A stretch of 64,000 bases of DNA, taken from assembly GCF_030867145.1 (NCBI RefSeq), contig NC_134439.1, positions 6,175,379 through 6,239,378 of the forward strand. The letters are read 5' to 3'. The translations under genes and the position numbers were made by a program. Of the stretch, positions 51,949 through 64,000 are shown in pieces (the stretch's first letter is position 1; each line of letters begins with the position of its first letter). The notes beneath the pieces are model-generated. The model ran no database searches. It saw only the letters and a list, made by a program, of their open reading frames with translations, and was not told where the DNA came from. The stretch is from Opisthocomus hoazin (lineage: Eukaryota > Chordata > Aves > Opisthocomiformes > Opisthocomidae).

Positions 51949-54671
51949 ATGCTTGCTGTGCTCAGCAGGGACAAACCTCCCTGGAGCACCTTGGGCAAGG
52001 GAAGGGGCGAGGGGAGTTGCTGGTGTCATTCCCCTTAGTGTTGCCAGCAGTAGGGCTGAGAGTTGACACTTTTCCCCAAGTTTTTCCTGCTACAAGTCCA
52101 GTCCGGTAGCACAAACCTCCCAGCACACCCAGGCCGTGCTGCAGCACACTGGGTGTGTGGTTGCGCTGCACGGAGGTGATGCTAATGCCAAGCTGGCCGC
52201 CGTGAGGGGACACATCCGGCCTGGCCTGTGCAGTCCCCATGGACCTCAGCTCCCTGCCACGACGATGTGCTTCCCGCGGATGGGGCAAAACCTCGATGTG
52301 CAATTATGGACAAGTCCCGGCATGGCTCTGGCGTCTTGGGGCTGTGTTCAGCTGACATCTAGTGGCACCCGCTCCAACACCAGGCATGGAGCCCATATTT
52401 TGAGAGCCATCCCTGGCTGCTCGGCGTGTGCAGGGGCCAAACAGCATCTCTCAACCACTAAACACCAGTTCATCCCATCATCACTGCTGGTTTTGGTGGC
52501 TAAACTCAGACAAACACTGACCAAGGTGCAAACCAGCAGGGTGCATCAACAACCCGGTCCCTGCCCGGACCGGCAGGGTGGGAACGGGACGGTGGTCATC
52601 ACATTAAGTGACTGCCTAGTAATCAGAAATCGGTTGCTAATTGGTGGGAGCCCTGGGCTGGTCTTCGGGGAAGACCACTGCTCGCTCAGCGTGTTCTCAT
52701 CCCGTCGATCAGCTCCAGATGGAGCCAGAGCCCGGCACACCGCCTCGCACCAGGGACGCGGGCCACCGGTGACGATTGCAAACTGGGCGGATTTCTCCAG
52801 ATGGGCTGCTCAGAAAATGCTGATGAATGCTCTCCCCCTTCTAGAGCAGCTCCTTTCCGAGGCAAAGATATTTTTCAGGGTGAAACGACAGCAGCAGGGT
52901 GACGGCGGCAGTGCAGCTGCTCTCCTTGAGCACTTTTGCATCTTACGGTTGATTTATCTTGCGCACCGCAAAGCAGTGAGGTGACAGGAACAGCAGCGCT
53001 GGGTGTGCTACGGCTGAGCAGAGAGTTAGGGCTGTGGCTTGGGGTCTTCCTGGGGGCTTTTTGCCTCAGACCCCATCCTGCCAGGCAGGGTGACGTCTCC
53101 TGAGATGCGCTGGGCTGTGTGCACCACAGGAGTATTATGAAGTGCTGGATATTATTGGGGGGTCACAGGGTGAGTCTGGGTGCACAGCACCCCAGTGCCA
53201 ATGCTCGGTGCTGGTGAGGATGGGGAAAGCCCTGGATTTGGGTGGGAACACCCAGCCAGGCTGGAGGTGCCGTGCCAGGTGTGTGATGGAAATTGCCCTG
53301 CAAACCTGCCGGTCGCAGGAGCCTCCAGGGATGGGGTCTGGGGACCACACAGTGTGACCGGCACAGTTATCCCCATCCCCATCCAACAGGACCTGCCCTG
53401 AGCACCAGCACACCGAGCTCCAGGGTGACATGAGCCTGACGAGCATCGTGGGCACCTTTCCACTGGTCTCCAGGGCTGCTGGGCTGGTTCATCTCCACCT
53501 CGTCCCTTGTCCTGGAGGCAGATGGTTTCCGAGTGTCTTTCCCCGGGGTCACAGCTTGCCTGGCTCCGTGCCGAGGCCTCCCAATAAACCTCCTGTCCCC
53601 CTGCAGCTCCCCCTGCGGAGGTCCTGCAGAGCCACCAGCCGACAGCTCATGCTACTGCTGTGTCCTGCTCCTCAAGGCAATGACCTGCCTGTCCCCTGCA
53701 CACAGTACCGGGCTGCAAGGGTCCCTCAAAGCAATGTCTTCTCCTAGAGATGTAGCTGTGGCCCCTGACGTTGCCCCAAATTACCCACGGGGGGTCTTTC
53801 CTGGCTTGTTGGAGGTCGGAGTAGCTATTTTATTCACTACCGAAAGGACAAGCAACCTTGGGGGAGGATTATCTCCTTCCCATGCAAGCCAACGCCATCC
53901 TGCACTGGAGGTGCCCATCCAAGATCATCTGCTCCCGGGTAGGAGAGGCAGATCTGGGGATCTTTTTCCTCAAGTGCTGCAGAAGATCTTCTCAGAAAGC
54001 AAAAAAAAAAAAAAAGGAGGGAAAAAATCCCAGGGGCTTGCCAAAGTTTCCCCTCGTTATCAGCCCCTCCAGGCCTCGCTGAGTGGTGTCTGGGAAGCCA
54101 GCCAAGCTGAGCTGTGCACGCAGTGGAGCCGGTGAGAGACATTTGGGATGAGGTTTTGAACTCGGGTGAACCTCAGCCCAGCTCGGCACAAGCCGAGCCA
54201 GCAGGATTTGAGAGAAGTGCCATGGTGGCCACCCAGGCTTCTGCAGGTCTTGTTGTACCAAAGGGTGTTTGGCAGAGCATTTCTTAGATGGGGGCATGCA
54301 AAGAAGGAGGAGGAGTTGAGAAAATCACCCTGAGATGATGGTGCAAGTGGATAGGAGACGGACTTGCTGTGCTGGGAGGAAGGGTGGGGTCAGGAGACCA
54401 TTTGCTCCTCTGAATCTGGATGCAAAGCAAAGTTGTGCAAGTTCATGCATCAAGGATCCTTCAAGGTTTGCAGCCTTGGACAACTCAACAGCTTCACTCT
54501 GGGCTGTGTTTTCATGGAAAGGGACTCAGAGCAGCCTTCAAGCAAGGGGGTCTCACCAGCTGGCTCCCTCAATGGGGGCAAGAGGAGCTGGAGAGTGGCC
54601 AGAGGCGGCCGCAGCCCGGGAGCATCCCTTCTGCAGGGCAGCCCAGCCTGAATCCCCCTCTCCCTTTGCAG

Positions 54672-54801
54672 AACCCCCTCTCCAGCGACAACGCATCGTC
54701 CCTGTGCAGCACCGTGGATTACAAGGCCCCACTGCCAGTGGAGGAGGAGGTGGCAGAGCAAGCAGAGGACAGCAACGAGCCCGAGGAGTGCTTCACCGAA
54801 G
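54672..54801 (+). CDS. SCN4A: SCN4A exon 16: II-III linker
   Basis: Residues 966-1008. NPLSSDNASSLCSTVDYKAP, then an acidic segment ending EECFTE. The SSLCSTVDYK and (P)EECFTE motifs match Nav1.4. Phase 0 in, phase 1 out. Confidence 0.96.
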
Positions 54802-55112
54802 GTGAGGGACCAAGCAGCGCAGGGAACTCCAGGGAGAGGCGGAGGTGGGTGGGGAAGGGCCATTGCCAACCAATTCTTGCAGCACAACAACCCCAAGGCT
54901 CACTCAGCTCAGCCCAAACTTCAAATCATCCTGTACTGCAGGGAGATGGTCCCCATGGGGCTCCCCTCTTGTGTGTACACCCTCAACCCCAGCAGGATCC
55001 CGCTCCAACCCACCTAGGAGGGTTTGGAAAGACAATAAAATCATGATCAGTGTTGTGTTGGTGGAAACGCCCTGGCCAGGAGGTAACCCACAGCTCTTTG
55101 TCCCTTCCCCAG

Positions 55113-55267
55113 CCTGTGTGAAGAGGTTTCCCTGCCTCTACGTGGACATCACCAGTGACAGAGGGAAGACATGGTGGAACATCAGAAAAACCTGCTTCCG
55201 CATTGTAGAGCATGACTGGTTCGAGACCTTCATCGTCTTCATGATCCTCCTCAGCAGTGGGGCACTG
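55113..55267 (+). CDS. SCN4A: SCN4A exon 17: start of DIII, S1
   Basis: Residues 1009-1060. [20 protein letters not shown], then [17 protein letters not shown], the DIII S1. 155 nt. Confidence 0.98.
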
Positions 55268-56471
55268 GTAGGTCCCACTTTTCACCCTGTCCCACTTTCT
55301 CTGCAGCAGCTCACCGGCTTGGTGGCAGCCCAGGAACGTGGGCAGGGCCCAGGCAGCAGCACCAGAAGCTCTGAGCATCACTCGGTTGTCTCCTGTGCAA
55401 AAGAACACAGCTGTGGGCAGATGTTTGATTTAAAACCTCATTTGGCTCAGGTCTGCCCAAAGTGCAGCCTTGCAAGGAGATCTAAATATCCTCCCCTCGC
55501 CCTCCAAGAGCGCTGCTTTGGTACAGTCTTCCCTGTACGACCCTCCATCATGGGCTGTGGTCCCTGGGCTCCAGGGGATGCCTCTGCCTCCAGCAGATGT
55601 CATCCCTGAACTCTCTGCACCATCTGTTTAGCTTTATGTGGACGGTTCCTCCTTTCACTGCCTCCACAACTGGCTGTCGGGAGGTGCTTTACAAATAACT
55701 CATGGTGATTATTTTGCTGTTCAGCACTCCCAGCCACTGACTGGTGCACCCTCCCAGAACCTGGGTGCCCATTTAAATCAACCTCGTTAAAAAGCTGTGT
55801 GTCAGCTTGTTGATCCTCTCTGAGTATCTGAAGCTGGATATAGCTCAGCTGCACCTGTAAATACACAGAGCTAACGGGGAGACCAACTGCTCTGCAAGTT
55901 TGGGGGGTGAAGAGAGAGGGAAGGAGGACAGAGGGCCTGAACTGGTTTTCAGACAAGCTTTATGTGTCTGCATCACGCTCTGAAGTGCAGCCTGGGGATG
56001 TCTGAGGTTATAGCTGGTGCCAGAATCGAAAGCTGTGCTGAAGCAGCTGTGCAACACCTGGTCATGATGCCTGTACCTCCGATGGCTTGTGTTTTACATG
56101 CCACGTGGACACAGCAGTGACCCAAACTCCCAAGAGCATTTTCAAAACTACCAGGGCAACCAAAGGTGCAGGTTGGTGTCCAGGCTTTTGCCTTGTGCTC
56201 AGACTGGTGGGAATTGGATGCAGCTGGACATTTGCTTCAGTGAGGCTTTGCTTCAGGACAAACACCACTCTGCGTAGCCAACAAGGACTTGCAAACAAGT
56301 CTTAGACCCCAAATTGATCAGTAGAAGCCACCCGAATTTACAGTCTCAACTTTTCGAGCTGCCCCAAGCTCTAGGAAAGCAGGCATGATGCAGGTGTGGA
56401 TGTGGCTGCACTGAGCCGTGCAGCAGGTCTAATGGAAGAATGACTGTCACGTAGCTCCATGCCTCTTCCAG
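55268..56471 (+). other. SCN4A: SCN4A intron 17
   Basis: 1.2 kb, GT-AG, nothing recognised inside. Confidence 0.7.
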
Positions 56472-56645
56472 GCTTTTGAGGACATCTACATTGAACAACG
56501 AAAGGTGATACGCACCATCCTGGAGTATGCTGACAAGGTGTTCTCCTACGTCTTCGTCATTGAGATGTTGCTCAAGTGGGTGGCCTACGGCTTCAAGGTG
56601 TACTTCACCAACGCGTGGTGCTGGCTGGATTTCCTCATCGTCGAT
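56472..56645 (+). CDS. SCN4A: SCN4A exon 18: DIII S2-S3
   Basis: Residues 1061-1118. [39 protein letters not shown] (S2), [12 protein letters not shown] (S3). 174 nt. Conserved across Nav genes. Confidence 0.98.
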
Positions 56646-57161
56646 GTAAGCGTCATGTGATGAGCACCTCTAGAGCTCTAGCTAGCCAAGGGATTTGGGA
56701 GCATTAGGGGTCTGTAGCAGGCTGTTGCAAATGAACCTGTAGTTGTATTTTAAAGGATAATGGGGTGGCTGTGGAATGAGGGTTTAGACCGTTGCTTAAA
56801 ATAATGGTCCTCCACAGGAAGGGCCACTTCTTTCCCTGTCTGCAGAAACCCTTTCTGTTTTACGCTTAAGCCAAGAACAAGCCCATGCTGTTCTACCAGA
56901 CCCCAGTAGAGATGTGAAGAGACATTGGGTCTCCCAAATGCTCTGTGACACAGCAGGCCATTTCCCCTCTGCAGTGTTTCTGCATCCTCTGTCACCTCCA
57001 CCCTCACACCCAAGAGGCAGGGACATTCTCCAGGGACCCAAGGACTCGATGCCAGTCCCTATGTCCTATGACAAGATGATGACCACCAGCCTGAGGGAGT
57101 GCTGGGGAGAAAGGGAAGGGCAGGAGCTGCAGGGACATGGTCCAGTTGTGTTTCCTTCTGA

Positions 57162-57347
<186 letters not shown>

Positions 57348-57584
57348 TGACAGGGACATGCAACATGGCACCGTTCAGCAGTCACCTATGTTAGGGACCC
57401 ATCCCAGCTGGTTTTTAGGGGCCTCCAGATCAGTGGGGTTGATGCTAAGGTATCTATGCTCCAGTTTCAGCCCACTTAGTGCTGCTGCGGAGGGTAAGGC
57501 TGGGGCACAGGGACATGAAGGTCCACATCACTTCTAGCCTCGTTCCCTAGACAGGTCCTCGAAGGTTTTTTTCTCCCATTGCAG

Positions 57585-57863
57585 GTGGTGGTGAACGCCT
57601 TGCTGGGTGCCATCCCCTCCATCATGAACGTCCTGCTGGTCTGCCTCATCTTCTGGCTGATATTCAGCATTATGGGGGTGAACCTCTTTGCAGGGAAGTA
57701 CTACCGATGCGTCAACACCACCTCAGGGGAGCTCTTTGCCATCAGTGTGGTGAACAACAAGAGCGACTGCATGGCCCTCCTCTACACCAACGAGGTCAGA
57801 TGGGTCAATGTCAAGGTCAACTTCGACAATGTGGGCTTGGGATACCTCTCCTTGCTGCAGGTG
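57585..57863 (+). CDS. SCN4A: SCN4A exon 20: DIII S5 and extracellular loop
   Basis: Residues 1160-1252. [20 protein letters not shown] (S5), [12 protein letters not shown] with a sequon, NNKSDC, then LNVKVN-like [20 protein letters not shown] before the pore. 279 nt. Confidence 0.98.
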
Positions 57864-59268
57864 GTACGTAACAAAGGCGGCTGCCATCCCTCCAGGGTGT
57901 GTGTCACTGTAGCAGGGCAGCGTGATTAGCATCAGGGCTGAAGCAAGATGCTGCCCTGATGCCCCAATGGGGCCTCGCAGCTGCTTCTTAGTTCCAAAAT
58001 TGGTATTCAACACAAAAAAGCCCTGCAGAGCCAAGGAGGAAAGGGACAGGGTAGAAGATGAGGGTGGTGAAACACTGGAACGGGTTGCCCACAGAGGTAG
58101 TGGAGGCCCCATCCCTGGAAACGTTCAAGGCCAGGTTGGATGGATCTCTGAGCAGCCTGGTCTAGCTGAAGATGTCCCTGCTCACTGCAGGGCGGTTGGG
58201 CTAGATGACCTCTAAAGGTCCCTTCCAACCCAAAGCATTCTATGATTCCATAGGAGGGGAAGGTCAAGTCTACCCAGGGAAACTCTGTGGATGAGTGTAG
58301 GTAGCACCAAGCCTGGAGCTGCAAGAAGCCCTCTGCACAGCATGGATGCAGGAGCGAGGAGAAGAGGCCTCTCTTTTCCCCCCACCCATCTGAAACGTTT
58401 GGTCTGCTGTAGTTGTGGGCTGAAAGAGTTTTGCGTGGGGAAGATGACGACTGGAAAAAGAGCCCATGTGTCTGCAGCAGGGCAATGGGTGAACGCAGCC
58501 GTGCTTCCACTGAACTCACCGCAGCTGAGCCAGGCAAGCAGAAGGGGAACTGCTCACCACAATTTTAATAAAAATATGGGTGTGGGCTCTGTTATTGGGT
58601 GGGCTGGGGTTATTCCCATCAGATCCAGGGGAACTGGTGGCTGCAGAATCAGAGCATCACCCAAATGGATTAACCAGCCTTAAATTCAGCTTCCTCTTCA
58701 GGTTTGTTGTTCCATCAGACAAAGGAAACAAGATGTTCAGGCTTTTTGTTTAACAAATCAGCAGCAAAAGACTGTAAAAGACATGGTGTGCCTCCCAACC
58801 CCACCGGGATCGGGATCGAGCGGATAGCAGAGGCAGCGACTCAGAAGTCAGGGCTATGGAAGTGGCACAGGTTGGGGGCAGGAGGAGCAGCCAGCCCCAG
58901 CACAGCTCTGCCACGGGGAAAATACGTTTTGGTTTGGGGGGAAAAAGCGTCAATCACTTCTTTTCCCAGTCTGGTTTGCAGCAGAGTTTTGGGAAGTCCC
59001 TGGTAACCTCAGCCACAGAACAGAGCTCGTGCGTGGACACGTGTGTGCAGCATGTGCGTGCAAATCTCAGTATTTCTGTATCGGGGCATTTTTCTTGCGG
59101 GTTCAACTCATGGTCCCTCTCATGCTGTTCCCACAGAGAAGCTGTAACTCCAGGCTGAGCAGAGCTAAACCCCCAAACTAAACCCCAGACACGCACCCGT
59201 GGTCCTCCCCTCCCTCCCTAGCCCCAGATACCTCCCAGTGAATCTGTTCTTCTCCGGTGTCCCCACAG
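57864..59268 (+). other. SCN4A: SCN4A intron 20
   Basis: 1.4 kb, GT-AG, with a CR1 fragment at 58061-58252. Confidence 0.75.
58061..58252 (+). mobile_element. CR1 LINE, short 3' fragment (sense)
   Basis: 'gggtggtgaaacactggaac' through 'ttccaacccaaagcattct' and an octamer-like end. It includes the 'tcaaggccaggttggatgg' block that differs from the 1741 subfamily, matching the inverted copy at 4711. Confidence 0.92.
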
Positions 59269-59322
59269 GCAACCTTCAAAGGCTGGATGGACATCATGTA
59301 CGCTGCCGTGGACTCACGCGAG
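59269..59322 (+). CDS. SCN4A: SCN4A exon 21: DIII pore loop
   Basis: Residues 1253-1270, ATFKGWMDIMYAAVDSRE. The Lys is the K of the D-E-K-A selectivity ring, essential for Na+ over Ca2+. 54 nt, the smallest SCN4A exon seen here. Confidence 0.98.
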
Positions 59323-61980
<2,658 letters not shown>

Positions 61981-62640
61981 TGAGAAGGGTTTAGGGAAGA
62001 CCATTTGCCAGGGCAAGGAGCCAAATCCTGGCTCCCCATTGCTACTTTTCCAACAGGACCTTGCTAAGAGCTGGGGCTTCAGAAGAGGTTTACAGCAGGC
62101 AACCTCCTTAGGGTTTGCCCTTCAGCCCTGGGTCTGCTGGCAAAGGGGGGGATCCCTTTTGCAGGGATTAGGGTTTTCTCCTAGCTCAGCTCCCAGCTTC
62201 TTTCTTGAAGGGAGTTAGACTCAGAAAAAACTCAGCTTTCAACGCTTCTAGAAGAGGCACTGGTCCATCCAATACCCACACAGTTGTGACCTGGGTTTGG
62301 TTTTGATAGCCCTGCTCAGGTGAGGCCTTTTCCACGTATTTATTCTTGCCCTGATCCATTAGCTGTGGATATAATAAGGAAGAAACCATCCCCTGTCCCC
62401 ACACCTCTTTGGCTGTAGTCCTACTAGATGGGCTTAATCCTGCAAGGTGCTGGGTATCTTTCTCCCGCAGCTTTAGGGGCCATGAGACCTGCGTACCAGC
62501 CACAACCCTGAGGTTTGCTACACTCTTTTAAATACAGTTCCTTCTTCTCTTGCTCTTGTGTCTTTGTTTTGTGTGTGTTTGTCCTGTGTTCCCAACTCAC
62601 CTCTGGTTCTCCATCATCACCCACGTGGCCCTTACGGCAG

Positions 62641-62911
62641 AACAAGTTTCAAGGGATGGTGTTTGACTTCGTTACCAAGCAAGTGTTTGACATAACCATC
62701 ATGATTCTGATTTGTCTTAACATGATAACCATGATGGTTGAAACGGATGATCAAAGCGAACTCAAAACATCTGTCCTCTACAAGATCAACCTAGTCTTCA
62801 TTGTCATCTTCACTGGAGAGTGTGTGCTCAAAATGTTCGCCTTGCGTTACTACTACTTCACTATTGGATGGAACATCTTTGACTTTGTGGTGGTCATCCT
62901 CTCCATCTTAG
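62641..62911 (+). CDS. SCN4A: SCN4A exon 24: DIV S1-S3
   Basis: Residues 1352-1441. [34 protein letters not shown] (S1), [18 protein letters not shown] (S2), and [12 protein letters not shown] (S3). 271 nt, conserved size. Phase 1 out. Confidence 0.98.

Positions 62912-64000
<1,089 letters not shown>

Larger units (their letters stand above)
50588..54671 (+). other. SCN4A: SCN4A intron 15 (longest intron in the window)
   Basis: 4.1 kb, GT-AG. Contains an ATTT/GTTT repeat and a CR1 3' fragment near 51.7 kb. A stretch near 50845 looks like a tRNA A-box but is not a tRNA gene. Confidence 0.7.

Overview
The window is vertebrate nuclear DNA, most likely from a bird. It is GC-rich, has short introns, and carries at least eight truncated CR1 LINE copies with the octamer-type 3' tails typical of sauropsids. 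The SCN4A neighbourhood corresponds to human 17q23 and, from memory, to a chicken microchromosome (chr27). A crocodilian or turtle source cannot be excluded. All coding evidence is on the + strand, and each exon was checked for splice sites and reading-frame phase.

Region 1 (1-5.5 kb) is mostly repeats: two sense CR1 copies and one antisense copy. It also holds one 100-codon open segment (3522-3823) between a splice acceptor and a donor. I cannot name it, and its codon use is AT-rich in its first half.

Region 2 (5.5-18 kb) is a complete class B1 (secretin family) receptor gene of 13 coding exons and 427 residues: signal peptide, cysteine-rich hormone-binding ectodomain, seven membrane helices and a short tail. 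Several motifs match the GHRH receptor best. Because it sits upstream of SCN4A, it is probably the GHRHR2/PRP-receptor type paralogue that mammals lost.

Region 3 (18-32.9 kb) has no gene I can support. It holds two CR1 copies and a possible muscle-type promoter cluster (E-box, MEF2 site, TATA) near 29.1 kb.

Region 4 (32.9-64 kb) is SCN4A (Nav1.4), the skeletal-muscle voltage-gated sodium channel. Twenty-five coding exons run from the start codon into the last exon, about 1645 residues, and the window cuts off the C-terminus. All four S4 sensors, the D-E-K-A selectivity residues and the IFM inactivation gate are intact. Intron 2 has a U12-type ATATCCTT donor, and intron 22 has ATAAGT...AC ends, as in the two classic AT-AC introns of this gene. 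Here the exon sizes imply that intron 2 ends in AA, which is very unusual.

The two genes act in different systems (peptide-hormone signalling and muscle excitability). Their adjacency reflects synteny, not a joint pathway. I found no sign of a new multi-gene system. The most interesting observations are the intron 2 end, the retained receptor, the I-II linker exons missing from human SCN4A, the lineage-specific glycosylation-site array, and a 42-unit AAGGG repeat in receptor intron 1.
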